A stretch of 11,302 bases of DNA from an uncultured Clostridium sp. (GTDB taxonomy: Bacteria > Bacillota > Clostridia > Lachnospirales > Lachnospiraceae). The notes under the pieces are model-generated. The model saw only the letters and a list, made by a program, of their open reading frames with translations. It had not been told where the DNA came from and did not search any database. Positions 1 through 6,404 of this stretch are shown here, in pieces. The stretch is from contig CATWBR010000106.1 of assembly GCA_958349075.1 (NCBI GenBank), forward strand, positions 1 through 11,302, written 5' to 3'. The stretch's first letter is position 1. Each line of letters starts with the position of its first letter. Both the position numbers and the translations under genes were made by a program.

Positions 1-56
1 CCGCGAGGTGTTTTCACGCGTTTTTGCGTGAAAATCCCGAGTTACACGGCGCGAAC
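1..56 (+). repeat. Left copy of flanking inverted repeat (~57 bp)
   Basis: This segment matches the reverse complement of 11175-11231 almost base for base, with three substitutions and one single-base length difference in the hairpin loop. It contains a perfect 9-bp stem, TTTTCACGC at 11-19 and GCGTGAAAA at 26-34, around the loop GTTTTT. It starts at the first base of the window, so the match may extend further left. There is no T-run after the stem, so it is not a canonical intrinsic terminator on the + strand. It ends about 12 bases before the promoter of the first regulator. It is probably one copy of a dispersed intergenic palindromic element; no transposase lies between the two copies. 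Confidence 0.85.
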
Positions 57-68
57 AGTAACTAGTGA

Positions 69-98
69 TTGACAGATGGATGGCCGTGAATATATCAT
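69..98 (+). promoter_or_regulatory. Predicted sigma-A promoter of first IclR gene
   Basis: A consensus -35 TTGACA at 69-74 is followed by TATCAT at 93-98 with an 18-base spacer; TATATC at 91-96 with a 16-base spacer is an alternative -10. The core GATTGACAGA plus TATCATA recurs in front of the second IclR gene at 1065-1096. The promoter lies just inside the left repeat copy, so transcription of this unit begins within the bracketed segment. Confidence 0.6.
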
Positions 99-128
99 AG
101 GAATGGAACATCATTATAAACAGCCGAT

Positions 129-144
129 TTCCCGGCGGGGGGAA
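129..144. promoter_or_regulatory. Weak candidate operator dyad before first IclR gene
   Basis: TTCCC at 129-133 and GGGAA at 140-144 form a short dyad between the predicted promoter and the Shine-Dalgarno site. It resembles TTTCC-N7-GGAAA upstream of the second IclR gene, although the spacing differs. IclR-type regulators commonly bind imperfect palindromes near their own promoters, so autoregulation is possible. The site is short and GC-rich and could be chance. Confidence 0.2.
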
Positions 145-167
145 CCGGACGGGGAGAAGGAACTGCA

Positions 168-938
168 ATGAAGGAAGAAAAAGACAAATCAAAGAATCTT
201 CAGACGGTGGAGCGCGCACTGGATGTGCTGTACCTGTTTCATAAGTACAATGGAATTACACTGAGCTTTGTGGCTGAGGAGATGAATATGAGTACCACGG
301 TGGCCTACCGCCTCTTGTATACACTGGCAGACAGCGGCTTTCTAAGACAGGAGAAAGCCAGCAAAAAATATTATCTGGGGGAGAAGAGCCTGCTGTTGGG
401 CTACAGGGCGATTCAGTCCCAGGAGCTTGAGAAGACGGCATATCCAATTATGAAAAACCTGGTGGAAAAATGCGGACTGGGAGTAATCTTAACCTCCTGT
501 GCGGATATGCAGAGCCTGTGTGTGGAAAAAATAGATGTGGAGGATGATCTGCAGCTATCGATGAGGGTGGGAGGGATATACCCGATCCATAAGGGGGCGT
601 CGAACCGGCCGCTGCTTGCATATATGGAGCGGGAGAAGGCCGGTGCCTACATTGATTCCCTGGATATCACGGATGAAGAGAAGGAAGCTATGGGGCACGA
701 GATGGAGGAAATCAGGAAAAGAGGTTACGATCATACGCAGGGGCTGCTGACGCCGGGACTTTTCTCCATCGGATTTCCGGTGTTCGGAATGAGAAACAAG
801 CTGATCTTCTGTATCAGCATCGGCGGCTACTGTTTTGACATGAAAGAGGAGCAGCGTCTGCTCTACCTCCATGAGACGAGAAAAGCGGCGGCGGAGCTGA
901 GCCGTCTGTTCGGTGCTGAGGAATATCCGGGAGACTGA
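168..938 (+). CDS. IclR-family transcriptional regulator (paralog 1)
   Basis: This 256-residue protein has IclR-family size and layout. A winged helix-turn-helix spans about residues 11-75, with the HTH core near 30-53 (ITLSFVAEEMNMSTTVAYRL) and a wing ending in YYLGEKS. A ligand-binding IclR domain follows, about 85-250. In the ligand domain the usual GK-type turn reads HKGASNRPLLA. The start ATG is preceded by GGGGAGAAGG at good spacing. It aligns without gaps to the regulator at 1155-1922, about 68% identical by my count, with residues 123-151 identical in both. The two differ mostly at residues 25-28, 152-175 and scattered ligand-domain positions, including Cys111, which is Ser in the paralog. 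It is monocistronic, with its own promoter and terminator. It probably controls the catabolic operon and itself, responding to a small-molecule effector; whether it activates or represses cannot be told. Confidence 0.93.
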   Translation: MKEEKDKSKNLQTVERALDVLYLFHKYNGITLSFVAEEMNMSTTVAYRLLYTLADSGFLRQEKASKKYYLGEKSLLLGYRAIQSQELEKTAYPIMKNLVEKCGLGVILTSCADMQSLCVEKIDVEDDLQLSMRVGGIYPIHKGASNRPLLAYMEREKAGAYIDSLDITDEEKEAMGHEMEEIRKRGYDHTQGLLTPGLFSIGFPVFGMRNKLIFCISIGGYCFDMKEEQRLLYLHETRKAAAELSRLFGAEEYPGD

Positions 939-952
939 TATTGACCATCCGG

Positions 953-997
953 GCGGGATGAAGGAACGTGAAATGCGTTCTTCATCCCGCTTTTTTT
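953..997 (+). terminator. Rho-independent terminator after first IclR gene
   Basis: The stem GCGGGATGAAGGAACG pairs with CGTTCTTCATCCCGC, with one bulged G and a short TGAAATG-type loop, and is followed at once by seven T residues at 991-997. It begins 15 bases after the stop codon. It separates the first regulator from the second regulator and its operon. Confidence 0.92.
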
Positions 998-1066
998 ATG
1001 AAAGAATTATTGCAAAAGTAACAAAAAACGAGGCTGTATTTTGTATAATTATTCAAAAAAAACAGA

Positions 1067-1095
1067 TTGACAGAAATGCTTTAGTGATTTATCAT
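1067..1095 (+). promoter_or_regulatory. Predicted sigma-A promoter of the IclR2-catabolic operon
   Basis: TTGACA at 1067-1072, a 17-base spacer, and TATCAT at 1090-1095 make a near-consensus promoter in an AT-rich stretch. A second possible -10, TATAAT in the TTGTATAATT run near 1041-1050, lacks a good -35. The sequence around the -35 (GATTGACAGA) and at the -10 (TATCATA) matches the promoter in front of the first IclR gene. It should drive the six-gene operon 1155-7346. Confidence 0.65.
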
Positions 1096-1116
1096 AATAA
1101 CATAATTACGATTTAA

Positions 1117-1141
1117 GAAAATGATTTCCGCAAATAGGAAA
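1117..1141. promoter_or_regulatory. Candidate operator in leader of IclR2 operon
   Basis: The leader between the predicted -10 and the start codon holds GAAAATGATTTC (1117-1128) and, overlapping it, TTTCC (1125-1129)-N7-GGAAA (1137-1141). Family members typically bind palindromes built from GGAAA/TTTCC-like halves, as in the E. coli IclR site. The position downstream of the promoter would fit repression or autoregulation. This is pattern matching only. Confidence 0.35.
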
Positions 1142-1154
1142 ATGAGGTGAGATA

Positions 1155-1922
1155 ATGAGCGGAAGCAGTGAAAAATCGAAAGGCCTCCAGACGGTGGAGC
1201 GGGCGCTGGATGTACTGTACCTGTTTTGTGAGTGCGAGGGAATCACCCTGAGTTTTGTGGCTGAAAGGCTCAATATGAGTCCTGCCGTAGCCTACCGTCT
1301 GCTGTATACGCTGACCGACAGCGGATTCCTGCGCCAGGAGAGGGCGGGGAAACGGTATTACCTGGGTGAAAAAAGCCTGCTGCTTGGTTATCAGGCGATA
1401 CGCTCCCAGGAGCTCAGGCAGATAGCATATCCTGTTATGGAGAAGCTGAAACAAAAGTGCGGCCTGGATGTTTTTCTCACGGTTAGTGTGGATATGCAGA
1501 GTCTTTGTGTGGAAAAGCTTGATGTGGAGGATGATCTGCAGCTTTCAATGCGGGTAGGAGGAATCTATCCCATCCACAAGGGAGCATCCAACCGCCCGCT
1601 TCTGGCATTTGCAGATGAGCAGGCAAGGGAGGGCTACCTTTTATCCCTGAAGCTTGGTGAGAATGAGAGAAAGAAGCTTGAGGGCGAGATGGAAGAGGTG
1701 AGAACGAGAGGATATGACTATACAAGAGGCCTCCTTTCACCGGGGCTTTTTGCCATCGGAATTCCCGTATTTGGGATGAGGAACAGACTGGCGGGCTGCA
1801 TCAGTGTCGGTGGATACAGCGCCGGGATGAAAGAGGAAAAATTCGACTCCTATCTGAAGGAGACCATGGCTGCGGCTGCGGAGATAAGCCGGCTGTCGGG
1901 AGCCGAAGAACAGGCACTGTAA
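1155..1922 (+). CDS. IclR-family transcriptional regulator (paralog 2)
   Basis: This 255-residue IclR regulator is the close paralog of the protein at 168-938. The winged HTH is at about 11-75 (core ITLSFVAERLNMSPAVAYRL) and the ligand-binding domain at about 85-250, including the KGASNRPLLA turn. GAGGTGA lies 4-5 bases before the ATG. It is the first gene of the operon: only 26 bases, containing TAAGGAGGA, separate it from the DUF917 gene, so it is cotranscribed with the enzymes it likely controls. The residue at the place of Cys111 of paralog 1 is Ser, and residues 152-175 differ strongly, so the two may sense different ligands or form mixed oligomers. IclR proteins usually act as dimers or tetramers. 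The effector is unknown. Confidence 0.93.
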   Translation: MSGSSEKSKGLQTVERALDVLYLFCECEGITLSFVAERLNMSPAVAYRLLYTLTDSGFLRQERAGKRYYLGEKSLLLGYQAIRSQELRQIAYPVMEKLKQKCGLDVFLTVSVDMQSLCVEKLDVEDDLQLSMRVGGIYPIHKGASNRPLLAFADEQAREGYLLSLKLGENERKKLEGEMEEVRTRGYDYTRGLLSPGLFAIGIPVFGMRNRLAGCISVGGYSAGMKEEKFDSYLKETMAAAAEISRLSGAEEQAL

Positions 1923-1948
1923 AGTTTAAGAGGAATAAGGAGGATATC

Positions 1949-3046
1949 ATGGCTAAACTTAATTTGACAATGGAACATCTGGAGGCTGCGGTTTTAGGAG
2001 GCTGCGTTCTGGGCGGAGGCGGAGGCGGCTCCATGGAAAAGGGAATGAGAACGGCAAGACTGGGACTTTTGCTGGCTCCCGTAACGCTGGTGGATCCGGA
2101 AGATATGGATGAGGACGCGATTCTTGTGAACGTATCAAATGTAGGGGCGCCGTCCGCTACGGAAGCCTGGGTGGATCCGATGGATAACGGGCGCGTTGTC
2201 ACCGTGCTCTGTGAAAAGATGGGAATTCAGGCAGACGGTATCATTACCAACGAGGCGGGAGGAAGCGCATCGGTCAACGGCTGGCTTCAGAGCGCTCTGT
2301 TAGGCATTCCTCTGGTAGACGCTCCATGTAACGGCAGAGCGCATCCGACCGGCGTGATGGGCTCCATGGGACTTCACCGGATTCCGGATTACTATTCCTA
2401 CCAGGCGGCAGTCGGCGGAAAACGCGAGAATGGAAGAAGGATCGAGATGGCGGCGGGAGGCAGCCTGAGCAGCGCTGCCAGACTTGTCCGGGAGGCAGCC
2501 GTGGAGGCGGCAGGCCTTGTGGCGGTCGCACGAAATCCGGTTACTCTGGCCTACGCAAAAGAAAACGGAGCCTGTGGCGCCGTGAAGCAGGCGATTGAAC
2601 TGGGACAGGCCATGATAGCCGCGAGACAGGAGGGAGCCGATGCAGTCCTGAAAGCGGTCTGTGATTTCCTGGGAGGAAATATCATTGCAAGGGCAAAAGT
2701 AGAGCAGGTGGACTTGAAATGCAGCGGAGGATTCGACACGGGTGTTGTGAAGGTAGGGGATGTGGAACTGACTTTCTGGAATGAATATATGACGGCGGAA
2801 AAAGATGGCGAAAGGATTGCGACGTTCCCTGATCTTATCATGACCTTTGACGCGGAGACAGGAATTCCTTTCACTTCAGCCGAGGTGAAAGAGGGGATGA
2901 CGGCGGCGGTTCTCGTGGTAGACAGGAGGAAAATCAAGCTGGGAGCCGGCATGAAGGATCCGGAATTATTTGTTCCATGTGAGAAAGCAGTGGAGAAGGA
3001 GATGATCTCCTATGTTTTTCCTGAGGCGGAATGCAACAGCAAATAA
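1949..3046 (+). CDS. DUF917 / S-methyl-thiohydantoin desulfurase family protein
   Basis: At 365 residues this is typical for DUF917 proteins (Pfam PF06032, now named for S-methyl thiohydantoin desulfurase). The N-terminal domain opens with a family-typical glycine loop, LGGGGGGSMEKG at 21-32. It continues with NVSNVGAPSATEAW (61-74), NEAGGSASVNGW (101-112) and PLVDAPCNGRAHPTG (121-135), the equivalent of the conserved GRA-x-P segment. The C-terminal domain (about 245-355) includes DVELTFWNEYM (271-281) and a cell-binding-free, soluble profile. No signal peptide or membrane span is seen. The family occurs beside hydantoinase-like and amino-acid catabolic genes, and one branch desulfurises S-methyl thiohydantoins. 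The actual substrate here is unknown, and the presence of Cys127 beside the GRA motif may mark a distinct subfamily. TAAGGAGGA sits 4 bases before the ATG. It is followed 27 bases later by the transporter gene, in the same operon. Confidence 0.85.
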   Translation: MAKLNLTMEHLEAAVLGGCVLGGGGGGSMEKGMRTARLGLLLAPVTLVDPEDMDEDAILVNVSNVGAPSATEAWVDPMDNGRVVTVLCEKMGIQADGIITNEAGGSASVNGWLQSALLGIPLVDAPCNGRAHPTGVMGSMGLHRIPDYYSYQAAVGGKRENGRRIEMAAGGSLSSAARLVREAAVEAAGLVAVARNPVTLAYAKENGACGAVKQAIELGQAMIAARQEGADAVLKAVCDFLGGNIIARAKVEQVDLKCSGGFDTGVVKVGDVELTFWNEYMTAEKDGERIATFPDLIMTFDAETGIPFTSAEVKEGMTAAVLVVDRRKIKLGAGMKDPELFVPCEKAVEKEMISYVFPEAECNSK

Positions 3047-3073
3047 TACGAAAGAGGATGGTGGGTTAATAGT

Positions 3074-4660
3074 ATGAAAGAAGAAAACAAGAATGTTAAC
3101 AAAGTGAAAAACGAATACATATCGGCATTTGAACCGCAGATTATCGGAATTGGCGTTCTTCTGGCAATCCTTTCCGCAATCATTTGTATGCAGATCATCG
3201 GAAAAGTCGGCGTGACTCCGAATACTTCCCTGATTGGAGCAATCTTTGCCATGCTGCTTGCGAGGGTACCGCTTGCATCCATGACAAAGTTCCGTTCACT
3301 CGAAAGACAGAACCTGCTTCAGACAATCGTGTCCGGAGCCGGATTCTCAGCGGCAAACTGCGGATTTATTGCAGTCGGTATTTTATACGGAATCGGTAAG
3401 GCTGAGTACATCATGCCGATGGCAGTCGGATGTATCGTCGGAACCGGAATTTCCGTTATCGTGGTTGGAAGACTTTTCGACTCCAAGATATTCCCGGCAC
3501 GCGGAGCATGGCCTCCCGGAGTTGCCACGGCCAGCGCTATCCAGGCGGGAGATGAGGGCGGAAAGAAGGGAAAACGACTGCTGGAAGGTCTTGCCCTCGG
3601 CGTAGTCGGAAGCTATTTCAAGATTCCGATGGCCGGAATCGGTATCGTATTTATTGCAAACATTTTCTCCATGGCGGGCCTTGGAATCGGTTTAATACTT
3701 AGAGGTTACTCCACCGTTATTTTCCGGGGATTCAACATGGGGGCCTCAAATATCCCGCAGGGCATTATGATTGGAGCCGGCGGTGTTGCACTAATCCAGT
3801 CTCTTCTTATTATCTTTAAAGACAAAAAGAAGACAGGTCCTGCACAACCGGTTATGGATGACGTGACGGTTTCGGCGGGAGCGGCCAAGAAGACGATTTT
3901 CACAAGTTTCGGAGCCTATGCACTCGGTGCAATGGCTACTGCGGCGGTGACAGGCATCATCGGAGGAATGGCCCCGGGAAAGATTGTCCTCTGGGTAATC
4001 TGGGCGGCATTTTCTTCAACCGTAGCCATGATGCTCGTCGGTATGGCAGCCATGCATTCCGGCTGGTTCCCGGCCTTTGCCATAACGACTATCTTCATGA
4101 CACTCGGAATTTTCATGGGCTTTGAACCTCTTCCCCTGGCAGTGCTTACAGGATACATCGGCGCGGCAGGACCGTGTTTTGCAGATATGGGATACGACTT
4201 AAAGACAGGATGGATTCTGCGCGGTGAAGGCAAAGACCGTGAACGTGAACTCTACGGCAGAAAACAACAGGTTATCATTGAGTTCATCGGTGTTGTAATC
4301 GGTATTGTGGTTGTAATGTTCTTTGCCATGATGTTTATGAAACAGGATATCATGCCTCCGATCAGCAAGGTGTTTGCAACGGCCGTATCCGCAGGAGCCG
4401 ACGCGGCTATCATAAAGGAACTCCTCATCTGGGCCGTACCGGGAGCAATCATCCAGCTTATTTTTGGGAACAAGATGGTGGGCGTGCTTTTTGCCACAGG
4501 ACTTCTTTTAAACAACCCGACCTACGGGATCGCAGTATTAATCGCAGTTGTAGTCCGTATGATTTTCGGTACGGAATTCATGGAAGTAAGAGATGCCGGT
4601 TTTATCGCGGGAGACGGACTTTTTGGATTCTTCTCCAACGTACTCAGGGCATTCTTCTGA
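3074..4660 (+). CDS. OPT/YSL-family membrane transporter
   Basis: This 528-residue protein is almost entirely hydrophobic, with about 12-14 membrane segments (for example 22-42, 52-66, 82-107, 112-133, 186-208, 226-248, 277-297, 304-327, 333-350, 402-421, 452-478, 482-498). A short charged N-tail and a lysine-rich cytoplasmic loop near 249-274 are also present. The segment GAWPPGVATASAIQAGD at 144-160 resembles the conserved FPSGTATA-type motif of OPT proteins, which import oligopeptides or metal-peptide chelates by proton symport. It is shorter than many bacterial OPT proteins (600-700 residues), in keeping with a compact subfamily. The ribosome site is mediocre: GGTGGG 8 bases before the ATG, or AGAGG 16 bases before. 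Operon context makes it the likely importer of the substrate handled by the neighbouring enzymes. Direction and substrate are inferred. Confidence 0.78.
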   Translation: MKEENKNVNKVKNEYISAFEPQIIGIGVLLAILSAIICMQIIGKVGVTPNTSLIGAIFAMLLARVPLASMTKFRSLERQNLLQTIVSGAGFSAANCGFIAVGILYGIGKAEYIMPMAVGCIVGTGISVIVVGRLFDSKIFPARGAWPPGVATASAIQAGDEGGKKGKRLLEGLALGVVGSYFKIPMAGIGIVFIANIFSMAGLGIGLILRGYSTVIFRGFNMGASNIPQGIMIGAGGVALIQSLLIIFKDKKKTGPAQPVMDDVTVSAGAAKKTIFTSFGAYALGAMATAAVTGIIGGMAPGKIVLWVIWAAFSSTVAMMLVGMAAMHSGWFPAFAITTIFMTLGIFMGFEPLPLAVLTGYIGAAGPCFADMGYDLKTGWILRGEGKDRERELYGRKQQVIIEFIGVVIGIVVVMFFAMMFMKQDIMPPISKVFATAVSAGADAAIIKELLIWAVPGAIIQLIFGNKMVGVLFATGLLLNNPTYGIAVLIAVVVRMIFGTEFMEVRDAGFIAGDGLFGFFSNVLRAFF

Positions 4661-4690
4661 TACCCGAGTATCATTGATATAGCAGATTAT

Positions 4691-4704
4691 GAGGCCGGGG
4701 CCTC
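4691..4704 (+). other. Intercistronic hairpin between transporter and DUF1177 genes
   Basis: GAGGCCGGGGCCTC is a 5-6-bp GC-rich stem with a 2-4-base loop in the 79-base gap after the transporter stop codon. A smaller stem, GATAC/GTATC, lies at 4659-4672. There is no T-run, so neither should terminate transcription. Such hairpins can set segment-specific mRNA stability or processing, which could give the membrane protein and the soluble enzymes different dosage. Function is inferred. Confidence 0.4.
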
Positions 4705-4739
4705 AGAAAGAGAAAAATTATAACCGGGAGGAGAACGTA

Positions 4740-5687
4740 ATGTTATTAAAACAGTTAATTGAATTATATGATTTATTAGACAGCAGTACGGCCAGCGGGG
4801 AAGCGGTGAAAGAATATTTCTGCGGCATCAATGAAAATGCCGATGTGACCGTCTATGAACTGAAGGGAGCCCGCGGGAAGACCGATATGATCCGGATCCG
4901 CGTCCGCGGTACAAACGGCAAGTCGGCCGGAAAAGATGCCCCTACGATGGGAATTCTCGGAAGGCTCGGAGGCTTGGGAGCAAGGCCGGAGCGGCTTGGC
5001 TTTGTGTCTGACGGCGACGGCGCCCTGACTGCCCTGGCAGTGGCCGCAAAGCTTCTGGATATGCAGAAAAAGGGAGATTACCTGGACGGCGACGTGGTGA
5101 TATCCACCCACATCTGCCCCAATGCGCCGACCCAGCCTCACAAACCTGTGGCATTTATGGGCTCTCCGGTCGATATGGCTCAGGTAAATAAGGAAGAAGT
5201 GAACGGCGAACTGGATGCCATTCTTTCCGTGGATACGACAAAGGGCAACCGGATTATCAACCACCGCGGGTTTGCCATCTCCCCGACGGTCAAGGAGGGT
5301 TACATCCTGAAGGTAAGCGATGATTTACTGGATTTAATGCAGATTACAACGGGAAAACTGCCGCAGGTATTTGCTCTGTCCATGCAGGATATTACACCTT
5401 ACGGCAACGATGTTTACCATTTAAACAGCATTCTTCAGCCGGCTACGGCCACGGATGTGCCGGTGGTGGGAGTTGCCATAACGACTGAGGCGGCGGTACC
5501 GGGATGTGCGACGGGAGCAAGCCACATTACGGATTTAGAGGAGGCGGCCCGCTTTATGCTTGAGGCCGCAAAGGCATACGGACGCGGAGAATGCAGCCTG
5601 TATGACGAGGAGGAATACGCAAGGCTAAGGGGACTTTACGGTTCCATGAAGCGTCTCCAGACACTCGACGGGAAAGAGGTTCGGTAG
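4740..5687 (+). CDS. DUF1177 family protein, possible metal-dependent hydrolase
   Basis: I place the start at 4740 (MLLKQLIELYD...), because GGGAGGAG at 4726-4733 sits 6 bases before it. An in-frame ATG at 4689 would add 17 residues and lacks a ribosome site. The resulting 315-residue soluble protein matches the DUF1177 family, whose function is not established. Visible motifs are VSDGDGALTALA (89-100), ISTHICPNAPTQPHKP (121-136), SVDTTKGNRI (163-172) and ASHITDLEEAARF (260-272). The order Asp-rich turn, His/Cys strand, SVDTT strand and late His-x-x-x-Leu-Glu recalls the metal-site order of M20/M42 peptidases, without the usual Glu-Glu pair. A hydrolase or deacylase role is therefore an inference. 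It lies between the transporter and AroM genes, with an 18-base gap to the latter. Confidence 0.8.
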   Translation: MLLKQLIELYDLLDSSTASGEAVKEYFCGINENADVTVYELKGARGKTDMIRIRVRGTNGKSAGKDAPTMGILGRLGGLGARPERLGFVSDGDGALTALAVAAKLLDMQKKGDYLDGDVVISTHICPNAPTQPHKPVAFMGSPVDMAQVNKEEVNGELDAILSVDTTKGNRIINHRGFAISPTVKEGYILKVSDDLLDLMQITTGKLPQVFALSMQDITPYGNDVYHLNSILQPATATDVPVVGVAITTEAAVPGCATGASHITDLEEAARFMLEAAKAYGRGECSLYDEEEYARLRGLYGSMKRLQTLDGKEVR

Positions 5688-5705
5688 CGGAGAGAGGAGA
5701 AGGCG

Positions 5706-6374
5706 ATGAAAATAGGGGCGATTACCATCGGGCAGGCTCCCAGGGAGGATGTGACCTGCGATGTACTTCCGTTTCTGGGGGAAGGGGTTACCCTGCTGCA
5801 GGCGGGAGGCCTGGACGGACTTACCAGAGAAGAGATTGAGGCGTTTGCGCCGGGACCGGGTGACTATGTGCTTATCTCCAAACTCCATGACGGGACGTCG
5901 GTTGTATTTGCCGAAAAATACATCCTGCCGCGGCTCCAGTCCTGTATTGAACGGCTGGAGGAACAGGGAGTTAAGCTCATCCTGTTCTTCTGCACCGGCA
6001 GGTTTCCGGACTGTTTCCGGAGCCGTGTCCCTCTGATTTTCCCCTGTGACCTGCTGAACGCCGTTGTGCCGGTTCTCACTCCGAATTCCAGCATCGGCGT
6101 GATTACGCCAAAGGCGGAACAGATAGGCCAGGCCACCGGAAAATGGCAGGAACTGGTGAAGCATGTGAAGGTGCTGGCGGCTTCCCCATACGGCGATCCG
6201 GTTGAGCTTACGCGGGCGGCGGAGCAGATGCGGGGGGAGCCGGTAGACCTGATTGTCCTGGACTGTATTGGATATAATATATCCATGAAACAAGAGATGG
6301 AGGCGCTCAGCGGAAAGCCGGTTGTGCTGGGAAGAACACTCCTGGCCAGGATTGCGGGTGAGATTGCCGGGTAA
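5706..6374 (+). CDS. AroM-family protein, racemase-like
   Basis: This 222-residue protein matches the AroM family in length (E. coli AroM is about 225) and opening, IGAITIGQAPREDV (3-16). AroM is coexpressed with shikimate kinase in E. coli, but its activity is unknown, and no aromatic biosynthesis gene is present here. Two cysteines, Cys96 in ILFFCTGRFP and Cys187 in LIVLDCIGYN, sit at positions and in strand-Cys-turn contexts like the catalytic pair of Asp/Glu and hydantoin racemases (about 82 and 194 in proteins of about 230). SSIGVITP (128-135) and KPVVLGRTLLARIAG (204-218) also resemble segments of that fold. In this operon a racemase or epimerase-like role on an amino-acid derivative is plausible but unproven. 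AGGAGAAGG before the ATG is a strong ribosome site. Confidence 0.82.
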   Translation: MKIGAITIGQAPREDVTCDVLPFLGEGVTLLQAGGLDGLTREEIEAFAPGPGDYVLISKLHDGTSVVFAEKYILPRLQSCIERLEEQGVKLILFFCTGRFPDCFRSRVPLIFPCDLLNAVVPVLTPNSSIGVITPKAEQIGQATGKWQELVKHVKVLAASPYGDPVELTRAAEQMRGEPVDLIVLDCIGYNISMKQEMEALSGKPVVLGRTLLARIAGEIAG

Positions 6375-6404
6375 TGCAAGTAGAGAAGAGAGGCAGCAGA
6401 TAAA

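Noticed and set aside
1..34. Left repeat as a CRISPR or intrinsic terminator element
   Set aside because: There is only one copy on each side with no spacer array, and the stem is followed by TCCCGAG rather than a T-run.
913..1116. 67-codon + strand frame after the first IclR gene
   Set aside because: It overlaps the end of that gene, reads straight through the terminator and the next promoter, and lacks a ribosome site.
4689..4739. Upstream in-frame ATG for the DUF1177 gene
   Set aside because: It has no Shine-Dalgarno site and its 17 extra residues are encoded by the hairpin and ribosome-binding region of the true start at 4740.
5706..6374. AroM as evidence for an aromatic amino-acid biosynthesis locus
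   Set aside because: No shikimate pathway gene is present; AroM-family proteins also occur in transport and catabolic clusters, which fits this context better.
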